A stretch of 64,000 nt of DNA, from the NCBI GenBank assembly GCA_008729055.1, contig SDUX01000005.1, positions 794,801 to 858,800 on the forward strand. Reading direction: 5' to 3'. The translations under genes were made by a program, and so were the position numbers. Position 1 is the first letter of the stretch. The number at the start of each line of letters is the position of its first letter. Under the pieces are notes generated by a model, which saw only the letters and a program-made list of their open reading frames with translations, made no database searches and was not told the DNA's origin. Positions 33,401 through 44,303 of this stretch are shown here, in pieces. The stretch comes from Pyropia haitanensis. Its lineage: Eukaryota; Rhodophyta; Bangiophyceae; Bangiales; Bangiaceae.

Positions 33401-35097
33401 TTGCGGCGCAGCCACTTGTCTCCCACGATGTCGCCCGGTGTGCCGGTGTCCATGATGGCGGTGTCGGGCGTCGTTTCGGTGGTTGCATAGACGACGGACA
33501 CCGGCACAGTTGGCAGGTAGTACGCTTGGTCTGTGCGCGGCGGGGAGGGCGTTTGCGTCGGCATGTGGGGAGCGTCCAAGCACGTCGCGTCGTCGGCGAT
33601 GTTGGCGGGGAGGAGCTTTGGCAGGCCCGTGGTCATTGGTTGGCGGGTAGTGATGCGTGCGGCTGACGGTGTGGGCGTGGGTGCTCCGGAGATGCGGGGG
33701 CACGTTCGGGCAAAGTGGTCGGTGCCTCCGCATGAATGGCATGGGTTAGCGGGGCCGGGTCCGCGGGGTGAGCGGGTCGTGTTTGCCGGTGTGCGTTCTG
33801 TCTTGTAGGGCGTGGTTGCGTTCCCGCGGAATCGGCGGAGCACGTAGTACACCGTGTTGGGCTGCGCGGGGTAGTCCGCCGTGAGGTCGACCGTGATGGA
33901 CTCGCCTTCCGGTTCATTGTCGGGTCCCGCCGGAGATGCGAGGTAGGCTGGCGTTGGCGGCGCGGCGACTTGGAGTTGCTGCGGCGGAGCAGCCGCCGAG
34001 GTTGCGTGGACAGTCGGGGGTCCAGTTGCGAGAATCAGCTTGATGCGCGCGGCCAGGATGTGTGGCGGGGCGGTGGCGTCCGTCAGGATGGCGGCCTCGA
34101 ATCACTCGCCTTTGACGGCGAGGAGGAGTTTGTCCGTCAGGTAGTCGGTGGCGTGGTAGCGCGGCGGGAGCTGGGACTGCAGCAGCGTCAGCCGTGCGAG
34201 CATGCGTTCGAAGCGTGTGACGGGGTCGTCGCCGGGGAGCTTGGGCTGGTTGCCAAGGGTTGCCGCGTGCCATTCCGCTTTGATGCGGAGCGTGCGCGCC
34301 GTCGTGGAGACGCGCTGGTCGATGAGGTGCCACAGCGTTTCGGCCGACGCGCCGCGGTTGTCGGCGACCAGTTCGGGGAGGTTGTGGTCCGAGTGGCGTG
34401 GGGCGAAGGCCACGCAGTCGGCGCGGGCGCGAGGCGCGACGCCGAAAGCGTCGCACACCATGTAGAACGTTGAGCGTGCTCGTGGCAGGGACTCCGTGTC
34501 GCCGCCGCCGTATTGACGGTCCTTGGTGTAGTATTGCACGACAGCCCGCGCGTTGGTCTGGCCGCCGCGGAAGGATTCGGCGCGAGCGCCGAGGAGGTCA
34601 TGCGGCAGCGGCGGGAGCGCGGTGTGGGGCGTTGGCTGCGGCGAGAACGTCGTGTGGTACGAGTTGTCGCGGTTGGTCGGCGGCGGTGGAGTGTCCTGGT
34701 CAGTGGTGCGCGGGGCGTCGTCCTTGGGGGAGTCGTCGCGAGCGGGCCACGTGGTCTGGGACGGGTCGGGTAGGCGAAGGCCGGCGACGGCGTCGTATTC
34801 GCCACCGAGGTAGGACGAGAGCACGGTGGCACGCGTCTGCCCGGCGTTGAGTCGGCCGACGTTTTGCAGCGGGTAGAGGAGCCACAGGGCGTTGATGAGG
34901 GACCCGGCGCGCATCATCTGGTTGCCGGTGAGCGTTGCGTGGTCGAAGTCGGCGAAGCACTCGTTGACGACGTCGCACACCTTGGCCGGCGTCCATAGGG
35001 CTCCACCGGCCGCGTGGGCGGCCTCGAGTCGGCCGGCGATGTCGGCGAAGGAGGCGGGGGCGCCGGTGAGGGTTGCTAGGAACTCGGCCGGCGTCAT
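30433..35097 (-). pseudogene. copia gag-pol polyprotein with two in-frame stops
   Basis: ATG at 35097 (MTPAEFLATLTGAPASF) opens a single frame to the TGA at 30433, 1554 codons, interrupted by TGA at 34102-34104 and at 30634-30636. Gag: residues 1-330, ending at the first stop. The frame continues without shift into a CCHC knuckle (CHSCGGTDHFARTC), a protease motif IMDTGTPGD, a gag-pre-integrase HRQFGHASVGAL, an integrase with IDAFQ, LDTDYGTGRF and LTDRGPEVEND, and a reverse transcriptase with DFLRAYLQSDELPEP, VYGKDDAGRHFH and ASYVDDSLNIGN (the YVDD site, about 31400). It ends with RNase H (VYADYSGSALSS, CRGSTAGELLALADA, VYTDSATAYNLV) and, after the second stop, DHNPADALSKP. One-frame gag-pol is usual for copia. 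The second stop is one base from a Trp codon. Confidence 0.93.
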
Positions 35098-35293
35098 GGC
35101 GGTGGCGGGTAATGGGGGGGGAGGGGGGGGATTAAGGTTGGGTGGTGGGTGGGGGTGGGTAGGGCGTGATGCGGAGATGGTCTTGCCGGCGCTTGGCGTC
35201 GGGGCGGGGTCAGGGCGCGGATGGATCGGGACCCGGCGGGGGCCGGGCGCGGTCGTACCAGTTCCCAACGTCAGATGAGGAACCCTCAGCGAC

Positions 35294-35311
35294 GGCGTAC
35301 CGTCGCTACCA
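35294..35311 (-). promoter_or_regulatory. putative primer-binding site
   Basis: Directly after the 5' LTR the element reads TGGTAGCGACGGTACGCC. The first bases complement a tRNA ending in GCTACCA, as expected for tRNA-primed reverse transcription. Which tRNA is used cannot be told here. Confidence 0.55.
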
Positions 35312-35449
35312 TGTGAATATTTCGAGGAAGGTTGCCGCACGAGCCCGGGGTCAGCCGGGCGCTGCGAGGTTGGCCTTTATTGGGGGCCGGGAGATGCAGA
35401 TAGGTAATTCCAATGCGAGTTAGTGTGCATGCAATTTGTGTCACGCACA
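35312..35449 (-). repeat. 5' LTR of copia element
   Basis: 138 bp, TGTG...CACA. It should hold the promoter of the element. Short for a plant copia LTR. Confidence 0.95.
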
Positions 35450-36321
35450 GCCGGCGCAGCCCGCCGCACGCGTGCACGCCGGTCGCGCGACCGACCGCCG
35501 CCGAATGGCTGCCGGAATTGGGGGCGGCCACGGAGGGAGCGACCACCATCACTGTACTGGGCTCTGCCCGCACGGCCCGCGGCCCGCGTGAACGCCGGCC
35601 GCGCCACCGACCGCAGCCAAAATGAGGGGGACAGGGGGGGCCGCGCAGAGGAAGGACCATCGTATTGTGCTTCCAGCAAAAAGTGGATGGTGTCGAGTCG
35701 TGAACATGTCATGAAGTACTTCACGATGTCCTCATGATTGCGGCACGAATGTCAATCAAGTGCTCGTTACCGCAAGGTTGACTCTTGGTATGGAGCACTT
35801 TTGTACACTTTTCTAACAATCAAACTTACAGCATAGTTTATGTACACCAACCGAGTGTTCATCGCGACCGTACACCAACCTGGCAATTGTACCTTCGTCG
35901 GCCGCCTGATGTGGAACAATATTCAGAACAGCTGCCCAAATCTGATGGCGTCGACAACGGGCGCGCGGTGCCCACCACCGTGGAGAGCACCATCTTCTTC
36001 CCGCGGTCCGTCCCTGTCGAGGACACCTTATCGAAGCGTGCACGACCCCAGGGCCCCCGCGCGACACTCACCGCGACATCGCACCCGCACTCGCAGCTGA
36101 TTCGTCAGCAGCGATGGCTGGCGGTGCAGCCCTGCCGCCGGGGACACCCGACATCCCCCCCGCAAGTATGCCTGATCCCTTCCAATGGCGTACATGTGAC
36201 TTGTTTATGACATCTGCTGATCACACAGGGCTCCACACTAACTGATAGGATGCTCCTCGCCTTTTCTATTTTTTTTTTTGAGTAACATGGTGATTTTTGC
36301 TACTCAGACACTACAACCTAA

Positions 36322-36548
36322 ACCACAAACCCATCAGCTGCGCGACGTCAGCGCGCCATTCGCACCCAATCTCTTCCCACTTGCGGTGCCTGTGGACACC
36401 AGAAGGTCGGCCAACATGGCAAGACGCATTATTTCGCGAACTGTGTACTCGTGGACGGTAGGGTTCAGTGCCCTGCGTCGCCACCACCAAGCCATGCGTT
36501 TTACACTGGTGCACCCTGCGGCAATCGGAACTGTCTGTGCAAGAAGGC
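36322..36548 (+). CDS. Cys-rich putative exon opposite the transposase
   Basis: Plus-strand frame open from 36322. It reads TQSLPTCGACGHQKVGQHGK, then THYFANCVLVDGRVQC, then APCGNRNCLCKKA. Spacing is CxxC, 16 residues, C, 8 residues, C, then CxxxxCxC, which would suit zinc binding. A T-rich tract and CAG sites (36337, 36351) precede it, and a GTATGT donor follows at 36549. The AG at 36607-36608 would close a 60-bp intron. It lies inside the mariner-like element but on the other strand from the transposase. An upstream frame at 35785-36210 could be an earlier exon. No family is recognised; the exon limits are inference. Confidence 0.4.
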
Positions 36549-36834
36549 GTATGTTACGAAGGATCTATTTATTGATTGGCTGTCGCTTTTATTCTTTGTC
36601 TCTCAGATGCTTGCTGTACGTCAACATGCCGCTTACATACTTTCCTGTGGATTTCTTTCTGTTCTCTGCTACGTTCTTTGGGGTGGTTGACTGACTGTGT
36701 CTGCTTTGGTGGCAGCCGAATCGTCTGCGGCGGCTCTGGCGCCACAGAATGTGGCGGCCACGCGAGAGCAGGCGGAATGTGCTGATCTGGGACTGTCGGC
36801 TGTGGTAAGCGCGTTGAGCGGCGCCATCACCGCA

Positions 36835-38022
36835 TCAACTGGTCGGCCTAGCGGGATCACCTCCGACGATGCTCCTGCGGCGGCATTGGCCACACTGAGT
36901 GGGCGACAGCAGGCTGCCGAACGAGTGGGTGCCAAGCGCCTCAGTGTGCACAGAGGCGTTGTCATACACAAGGACACAATCGTCAGGCTGCTCCGCCCAC
37001 GGTACACCCGGCACAAAAGCATTCACCCTGCGCACCAGGCTGACACAAAAAAGGATAAAATCGTCGCCGTTCTGCGCAGAAGGAACCTCGTTAACAGCTA
37101 GCTCTTGGATGCCCCTGGTATACGACACAGCCACAGCAGACGAATACCTGGGTCGCACGCGAGGATCTGGTGCAAGGGCCTCCAGAGCTCTGCCAACGGG
37201 CGCCCGTCCACGGCGTCGAACCATGGCTGGCCCAGCGATGTGGGTCTCGTCTACGACGACGATGCACCGATCTGGAATCTCGAGGTAGAGCCGTCCAAAC
37301 GCGGCCCGTCGCGCCGGGCACCGCTCCAACGCCAACCGCTCTACGCACTTCAGGAATTATCCAATGCTTCGCAGGATCTTTCTCAAGGTCGAAGATGACA
37401 CGGGCCACGCCTCCTCCCCACCCGGTAGTTCCTCAAGCTTACGAAAAATCGCCTCAATCTCCCACAGGAACATCTCCGGGTGAGACCGCACAATGTGGTC
37501 CAGCGCCGCCAAAAAACGTTCGTTGAAAACCGCGGCATCTGCGTGTTGATTGTGGATAGCGTCGTCGTTCCACGGAGATCCGTGGTGCTCATAATTAGCC
37601 CACCACTGTTGCGCCGCCGACAGACTGCAGCCCGCATGATCGGTGATGGTCTCCCAAGAGAGTCCTTGCTGACGATTCCGAATCACCTGCCAGCGTATCG
37701 CAATAGGAAACATGGGAACTGGGTCAGGGAAAAACACCAGCAACAGGTGTATGGAAGGCAAGCGAGATAGGGGCGGCATGCGAGGTGGAGCACAAAGCTG
37801 CATGTTCCATGCATCAGAGTGCTCATCTGATGTTTGTGGGACACAAAACGCGATGTACGCGTACAGCTGATGTTCCGAGCCGTTGTGCACCAGAGTAAAT
37901 ATTTTTTCCGTAAACTTTGGTTTAGGCCGGAGAGCGCGTCGGGCCGCAGACAGGTTGCTGTGATGGAGCTCTGAGGCCTGCAATTCGTGCGGATCCCACT
38001 GTTTCGACAGTGCTCCCTCCAC
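36835..38022 (-). pseudogene. IS630/Tc1-mariner-type transposase, broken
   Basis: The N-terminal part has a helix-turn-helix (IRWQVIRNRQQGLSWETITD, SLSAAQQWWANYEHHGSP) and the usual linker (IHNQHADAAVFNERFLAALD, STLRKILRSIG). A TAA at 37357-37359 interrupts the frame, which then continues unshifted into the DDE domain. That domain has VVVDETHI (first Asp), RRRGRAPVGRALEA, YSSAVAVSYTRGIQEL and VLVYDNASVHTE (second Asp, about 36950). The expected PPYSPDLNPIE block with the third acid is absent, and the frame ends in unrelated sequence at 36835. With a stop and no third catalytic residue it should be inactive. No ATG is found at the 5' end; an upstream exon is possible. Confidence 0.8.
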
Positions 38023-38994
38023 CAGACGAGAGCCCGTGAGAGCCTCACGCAGTCAGTTGCGCGTGCACCGCCAGGCGTGCCGTGCGCTGTTGACTCGGAG
38101 CGGAATTTCTGGGTCAAGCTCTGGAAGTTCCAAGGCCTCGAGAGCCGAGCCGGGCTCGGACCCTCGTCCGTGCACGATGCTGGTCTCAGAACTGAGTCAT
38201 GTCGGAAGCCACAGCGGCCCGGGGCTCGGATCAATTTTTTTGCATCTGATGGCTGCTGCCTGTGTTGAACCACTCACGGGCCAGCGTCGTCTCTGAGACC
38301 AACGATAGGTGCTGTCTCCTCACGTTTTGTCCCTCATCTCTTGCTCACGTCGGTCGTCCAATCGGTTGATAGGAAGATAAAATCATGTTCATTGTTCCTG
38401 GTCTGGCGGGCTCTCTATGCGACAAAGAAGCAGAGCTGTGTAAGACACTGTGTTCCGAAATATTCCAGTTATATTCATCAGGTGTGTACCTCGGCAGCGA
38501 ATCAGACGCCAGTATTGTTCATGTCCGACGACCATTTGCGAAATCAATTTCACGTCCGCGTCTCGTTTGCATCAAGTCCCGTGTCCATTTGACATGATGT
38601 CCTCACGTTCACCATAGCGACACATCCACTTTTTACTGGAAGCACAACATACGCAATGGGCTGCAAGTAGCCAGTCTGGTTCAAATGTCGACCAATTTGA
38701 CAACCAGCTCCGCGCCCAGGCGTCGCCCGGACACCCACCGCGCACCAGTAGAAGGGCATGGCGAGTACGCCCTGCCTACGACGTTTGGTGCACAGAAAGG
38801 AAGAACTCAGTCGTGGAGGAGGCTGTGAAAATTATTGCATTATTTTATCGTGTTTTTAATGTTGACCACTTTACAGTAGCAGGGATCTGGCAGCGCACCT
38901 TCACCGTGCAGAGGTATTATTGCGACCAGAGCACGCTACCATCATCTTGGTCTGCCGTCACCCATCACACACACACTTTCGACTACACGGCCAT

Positions 38995-39150
38995 CTAATG
39001 ACGTGCGCGCTTGCGGCGCGGCTCGGTCTCCAGCTCTTCGCGAGCTGCGGCCAGCTTATCACGCATCACCGAGGACAGTCGAGTGCCCCACTTGCGGCGG
39101 GTCGGGCCATCCTCATTGGGCGTCGTGGTCGTCTCTTTCGCGGAAGACAT
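38995..39150 (-). CDS. small basic protein (51 aa) or terminal exon
   Basis: ATG at 39150, TAG at 38995-38997. The sequence runs MSSAKETTTTPNEDGPTRRK, WGTRLSSVMRDKLAAAREEL, ETEPRRKRARH. It is a hydrophilic peptide with a helical middle and a nuclear-localisation-like RRKRAR end, quite unlike a compositional shadow. A pyrimidine tract (TTTTTTTTCCGTCGCGCAAG) just upstream resembles a splice acceptor, so this may be the last exon of a gene rather than a complete one. It lies between the mariner-like element and the CACTA transposase and points away from the latter. No homologue is recognised. Confidence 0.4.
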   Translation of the reverse strand: MSSAKETTTTPNEDGPTRRKWGTRLSSVMRDKLAAAREELETEPRRKRARH

Positions 39151-39767
39151 GCTTCTTGCGCGACGGAAAAAAAAGGGTGGTAAGGTGACGGAGTGTGCAA
39201 TGGCAGTGGAGGTGTGGCGGGTAGCACAAGTCAGGGGAGTGTCAATGGTAAATCATGTAAGGCGCTCGTATGCGGGATCCGGCCGACGGATGAGCCGACG
39301 GTAAAGTCAAACGCGCTTTCTTGCAGCCGTCCTTGCAGCCCTCCTTTACTGTAATTTGGTCGACATTTCCGGCGGTGGCGGACATTTGACACCGGAGTGC
39401 TAAACTGTCCTCACCGTCAGGGGGAATGGGTGGGGTGGGGCGGCCCACAGTCGGGGCTGCCAGCCTCCCGACAACTGGAGGCATCCAGCAGGTAGATGAA
39501 GACTGAAGAAGATTCCAAAAGCTTCTGGTACCGCCAGAGACCTCTCAAAAGTTCTCCAGAAGCTTCCAAGAGCGGGCTGGATCAGCTTTCCTCTGGCGCC
39601 TGGCACTGAAAGAGCTTGCCGTTTGCTGCCGGCGGTGCGCCTGGTGGTCGCTCCCCCCCCCCCCCCCCCGAACACTATGTAGAGGGTGCTACCGAGTCTC
39701 TAACCCACCCATCGTTCCCAGCACAGCACACACAGCAACAGCCAGTTGCCACCCCTCTTTCTCCACG

Positions 39768-42740
39768 ATGGCAAGCAACTTTTCCACCCCTGAGTCCGGA
39801 GCCAGTGAGCCTACCCCTCCCTCGGTTGCCGAGATAGAGAGTGAAGAGGCGCCGCGGTCCGCCGCTCACCAAGCCCCCCCCAATCTGAATTCCCCCTCAC
39901 CCCATCACCGCCCTGCTCGGCCGTGCAGGTGTGAGCAGTGCCGTGGCAAGCTAGTGTCCGCTGCAACGTTTTATCGCCATCGCACAAGAAAGCGCAAGCG
40001 GCAAGAGGACGGATCGACCAGTGGTGAGTCTGGCGAGCTATGAGCCACCACCGCTCGACACCGAGGCCACCCCCCTCGGCACGGTGGTCCCAGCCACACT
40101 CTCAAAGCGAGTACTGACACTGATCTATCGCCGTCGGAGGGATCCAGCTCAGGTGACGAAAGCGGACTGTGGCTACAAGATGAGGCGTTAGATGCGGCGC
40201 AAATTAATGAAACTGATAACGATCAAGCGATGTCAAGCTCGCAACAAGTTGCAGACCAGCCAAGACCTCGCATCCACCAGCGTTGTCCAGCCAATGGGGT
40301 TCAAGTGCCCTCAGCGGCGTTCACTAAAGACATCCGAGACATTGTGTTCGACACTTTCCAAGTTCAATTCGGGCTGACACGGGAGGCGTCTGCGGCTCTG
40401 CTCCTGCAACGGAACGACCTTAACAGCAGGACTCCAGCCGCACTCACTTCTTTAGTGCGTAATACTGTAAAGCTGCATATTACAGCTGTTGATGCTTGCC
40501 CAGCGGGCTGCCTCGCCTACTCGGCACGACGGGTTGCCGAGGAGACCCGTGAGTTTTGTGGCGCCCAACGAAGGACGCCAGCAGAAGAGCCAATCAAGAA
40601 AGTAACGTACTGGTGTCTAATTCCGTGGCTCACCGCAATGCTAGCTGATCCAGATCTTGGCGAAGAGATGGTATCGACAATGCGACAAGCTCGCCAGGCC
40701 GCTTCGGAGCCAGTGGATGAAATGCGGGACTGGTACGACGGGTCGCTGTTTCGCAAGCTGGTCGCCGGCGGCTATATCAGGTCAGATTCGGATATTGTGC
40801 TCAGCTTATCTACCGACGGCTTTGAAGCATGGAGACAGCAAGGCTTCCACTGGTGGCCTATCATTGCCACAGTCCTTAATTTGGCGCCTACTCGCCGATC
40901 CAGAGTCGTCTCCCAGCTGTTCCTGTCCTTGACTCCTGGTCAGGGTCAACCTGCGGACTTAGAGTCCTTTCTTCATCCCGTAATGGAAGAACTGAACAGG
41001 CTTGGTCAAGGAACTCCCGGAGTCAAGGTCGCAGGGATTGACGAAGAAGTCACCCTCCGAGCCTTTCTCATTCAAGTCACTTCTGACGGGCCCGCAGGCG
41101 ACAAACTCCTAAATAACACGGGAAATGGGGGGCGCACCCCGAGTCGACTAAGAAAGTTTCATGGCATCTACTCCGGCACAAGGTACTACTACCCCCCGAA
41201 AGACCCGGTTACGGGCAAAGAGCTATTTTCCGTGTCTCGACCGTCGGACAGCAGACGAACAGCATCTGGCCTTGCAACGGACGCGCGCCGGGTAGCTCTT
41301 GCTAGGGAGCAGGGTGCCACGCAAAGTGCTGTAAGCGAATTGATCAAGAACGGCGGCGTCCGAGGTTATTCGCTGATGACCTGCCCAAGTCCAGATGACA
41401 AAGAGCTATACCCCCACTTGAAGTACTTGCCAACCTTGGGCCTGTCAGTGGTGCCATACGACGCAATGAATCTGATCCTGTCCAACGTGGTAGGGAGTTT
41501 GTGGCAACTCTTTACTCGGATTTGGATTGTACCGGGAGATCCAGCCGAGGAATACCATTTGACAGCAGCCGACGCGGACGCGATTGGCCAAGAGATCCGG
41601 AATGCGAGAGCCACCGTACCTGCATCCCAAGCTCGATCGTTGCGCAACATCCGAATTCATTGGAAGTCGTACAAGGCGGTCGATTGGATGTACTTCATTT
41701 TGAGCTTGGCCGAGGTAGTTCCAGCGGATCAAATTCCGGAAGTTCATTATGAGATGGTGATGTCCCTGGTTAAGGCTTGTCGCTTGATGTTCTGTCCAAG
41801 CGCCTCAAGCCGCGCGAATGTGTCATCGATCAAGACTTTCTTGGAGAAGTTTTGTTCAAGCTTCTATGCCAACATCTTTCGCCATGATCCAGCCCGACTG
41901 AAGCTGTGCCGCCTACCGATTGCCACTTTGCTGGACGTAGTCCCAGGAATTCTGGCGTTCGGCCCGGTCTGGGTCTCGTGGCAATTTCCAACAGAACGAG
42001 CGATCGGGACACTTACCCCCATGATCAAGTTGAGGAGCAGGCCCCACGCCTCTTTAACCAACGCAATCTCGCGAAAGTACGAGGCCGAGCTGCTCACGGC
42101 GTTTGGTGAAGCCTACTGTTCCAATCATTGGGCAAACGCCACCGGTATTGCTGTCGCCTCTGACGGCGTTAAGGGCAGCTTTCCGTTTCCGTCTCGTGAC
42201 GATAATCAAGTCCTCCTCCTACCGCCAAGTGCCCATCCAAGCGAGCTTTTGGAATCTGAAGCGGTGCATCTCAAGACAGCTTTGGGCCTGGAAGGCGTCG
42301 TGAACATACCAGACGTTATTTTAGCTCAGAAGTACGCTCGGGTACAACTAGGCAGCGGCGTGATTGCTGGCTCGTTGATGGCAGCAAGAGCCACCAACCG
42401 GCGGAATTACCTGTTACAAGTTCACTCCGAAGACCTCGTGCGCCGGTCGTCAGGTGCCGTTCAAAGCGTACAGATGACGACGTATGGGGTGGCAATGCAT
42501 TACGCGGTGGTGTTTGTGGACAAGCCCTTCGCGTTTGCTTACGTTGAGTGTATCAAGTCTTCGGTGGATGGCGTGGGGCGATATCGTCGGCCGGAGCAGA
42601 AGCGCGATATGGACTGTTTTTCCGCACTTGGAGGGGTAAGGAAGTACGTTCCTGATCTCGCGGTAGGTGCCGCCGTAGGGACTTTGTGCCGCAACGGCAA
42701 GCACTTTATATTGTTTCCGAGGGTTCCCTTTAGTAATTAA
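39768..42740 (+). CDS. tnp2-type CACTA transposase, apparently intact, one intron
   Basis: Exon 1, 39768-40023, starts MASNFSTPESGASEPT and contains a zinc-finger-like CRCEQCRGKLVSAATFYRHR. Exon 2, 40153-42740. The 129-bp intron has a GTGAGT donor at 40024, a TACTGAC branch-like site at 40112 and a CTCAG acceptor, removes the TGA at 40041 and restores one frame of 947 codons. Exon 2 begins with an acidic Ser/Asp stretch and then shows the Transposase_21/tnp2 order: VTYWCLIPWLTAMLADPDLG, RDWYDGSLFRKL, DIVLSLSTDGFEAW, WWPIIATVLNLAPTRRSR, SFLHPVMEELNRLGQG, SDGPAGDKLL, then KSYKAVDWMYFIL and ILAFGPVWVSWQFPTERAIG. No stop or frameshift interrupts it, in contrast to every other transposase in the window. 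Terminal CACTA repeats were not found. Base composition is markedly lower in GC than the host genes. Confidence 0.85.
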
Positions 42741-42794
42741 TTACTAGTCATTTTTGGTGTGTGTCAATTAATAAACCGCGCCGCTTTCAACTAG

Positions 42795-43455
42795 CCCGTG
42801 CAAGCGTCGATTTGGCCCGTTTGCGGGACATTTCCACCCACAGTGACTCGGGATCGTGTCCGTTTCCGGATCTGATGCCTGCACCTTCTGCGCATGACCT
42901 TGACGGACCTCCATGCCAGGTCCGGTCAGCATCGGACATCATGCGGCAACGCAAGGCCCGTACAAGTGCCAAAATCGGGGGTACACGTCTTTACGGTGCC
43001 ATAACGGGCGTCCCCGACCTTTGCACACCGATTTTCTTGCTTCCCCAGTAGATGCGCACCATCGACTTGCCCTGACCAAGTTTTGGTTCGAATATTGTAA
43101 AATGGTCACTCCTGAGCCCCGACATGGTGCCTTGTGGTGTCTTATTGCAGAGGACAGGCAGACAGCTGAGCGTCAAGTGGCGCATGCGTACAACCCATCA
43201 AGTCGGGTTCGACAAAATCGATGGAGGGCTCCTCAGTGGGATGCACGATGGCGGAAACCCCGATTGGACGGGTCCCCCGGTCGTTTGGGGGTCCCTGGGG
43301 ACCCCCTCTGGAACCCCCCCAGGACGGCCTTTCCGCGCAAGTGGCCAAGTGCCACGCTGCGGGAACGACTGTAGCACGTGCTGGGAGGGGTCTATGAGTT
43401 TGTAGAGCTCAAGAAATGACCTCAGGAGTGTCTCGAACGTCTAATTCTACCCTAA
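42795..43455. repeat. 0.65-kb duplicated segment, copy 1
   Basis: Begins about 55 bp after the transposase stop and matches 44304-44970. The two are nearly identical over long stretches (CGGACATCATGCGGCAACGC, TTTTCTTGCTTCCCCAGTAG, ACCCCGACATGGTGCC-like blocks), with divergence near the ends. Copies are offset by about 1509 bp. Both end at the telomere-like arrays. Short frames in it are also duplicated, with no recognisable product. Confidence 0.9.
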
Positions 43456-44303
43456 AAACCCCCGAATGAGCTTTAGTACGCGCGCAAGTCGGGTTAAGTC
43501 GCCCATATTACGGCTAAGGTCCCCCTAATAAGCCTAATACTAGGCCTAATAGGCTCTTGATCCTCCCTAGTGATCCTTATACCACATTCATATTTTTTTA
43601 TTTCGCCTAATGCACCCCTAATGACGCCTAATGCGGCCTAACTCACCTTAACCCAGCCTAATATTTTCCTAATCACCTTAAGTTCAGCCTAACCCACCTC
43701 TAATGACCCCTAATGCAGACTTAACACGGTCCAAGTCCCACTTAAACCAGGAAAACGACTTAAGATTAGCCTTAATGGGCTCTTGATCCTCCCTAATGAT
43801 CCTTATACACCATTCATTTCACCTAATCGACCTTAACCCACGCCTAACCCACCCTTAACCCACCTAACCATCCCCTAATCTCCCTAATACACCGCTGATT
43901 ACCTTAACTTTTACTTAACCCTCCCCTAAGTGGCCGAATGAGGCCCCAATGAGGTTTTAATGATGCTAAACAGGCACTTAGTCGTGGAAATGCCCTTAAA
44001 ACGAGGCCTAATGGGCTCTTGATCCTCGCTAATGCTCCTTATACCACATTCATTTCACCTAACCCACCATTAACCCACCCTTAGTCACCTGAACCCACCC
44101 TTAATGCGGCCCTAATGCACCCTAATGACCACTTAATGGCCCTAAAAACCCTCAATTTAAGGGAAATAGAGGAAAAGTCGCTCTATTAGGCCTCAAAGAC
44201 ACGTCCCAAGTCAAATTTTATGGACATCAAATTATTCTCGTCGAACGGCGCGTCTGGTGCACGCACATACGTGTCGAACGGTTGTCACCTCGTCTAGTAC
44301 TTG
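43456..44303. repeat. degenerate telomere-like array, block 1
   Basis: Dense CCTAA, CTTAACC and CCCTAATG motifs with irregular spacing, plus a longer unit of about 230 bp marked by CTCTTGATCCTC at 43554, 43780 and 44016. Read on the other strand it is TTAGG/GGTTAAG-like. No gene. Confidence 0.85.

Larger units (their letters stand above)
30153..35449 (-). mobile_element. complete Ty1/copia LTR retrotransposon
   Basis: The element is 5297 bp long, with coding on the minus strand. The LTRs (30153-30290 and 35312-35449) are both 138 bp, start TGTG and end CACA, and differ at 4 positions (97% identity). The bases GCCGG lie directly outside both ends (30148-30152 and 35450-35454), a perfect 5-bp target duplication. 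Inside are gag, zinc knuckle, protease, integrase, reverse transcriptase and RNase H in the copia order (integrase before RT) in one frame. Two in-frame TGA codons break that frame, so this copy is probably not autonomous. Confidence 0.97.
35665..38649 (-). mobile_element. Tc1/mariner-like element with inverted ends
   Basis: The left end reads TTGTGCTTCCAGCAAAAAGT, then GGATGGTGTCG. The right end in reverse complement reads TGTTGTGCTTCCAGTAAAAA, then GTGGATGTGTCG. They match over about 40 bp. A TA dinucleotide flanks each end (35663-35664 and 38650-38651), as expected for TA-targeting Tc1/mariner/IS630 elements. Inside is a decayed IS630-type transposase on the minus strand and a separate Cys-rich coding-like segment on the plus strand. 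The element lies 215 bp from the copia element. Confidence 0.75.

Noticed and set aside
30634..34104. TGA recoded as an amino acid, since both copia breaks are TGA
   Set aside because: Intact genes in the window end in TGA (19237, 55196), and other transposons are broken by TAA and TAG as well, so decay is simpler.
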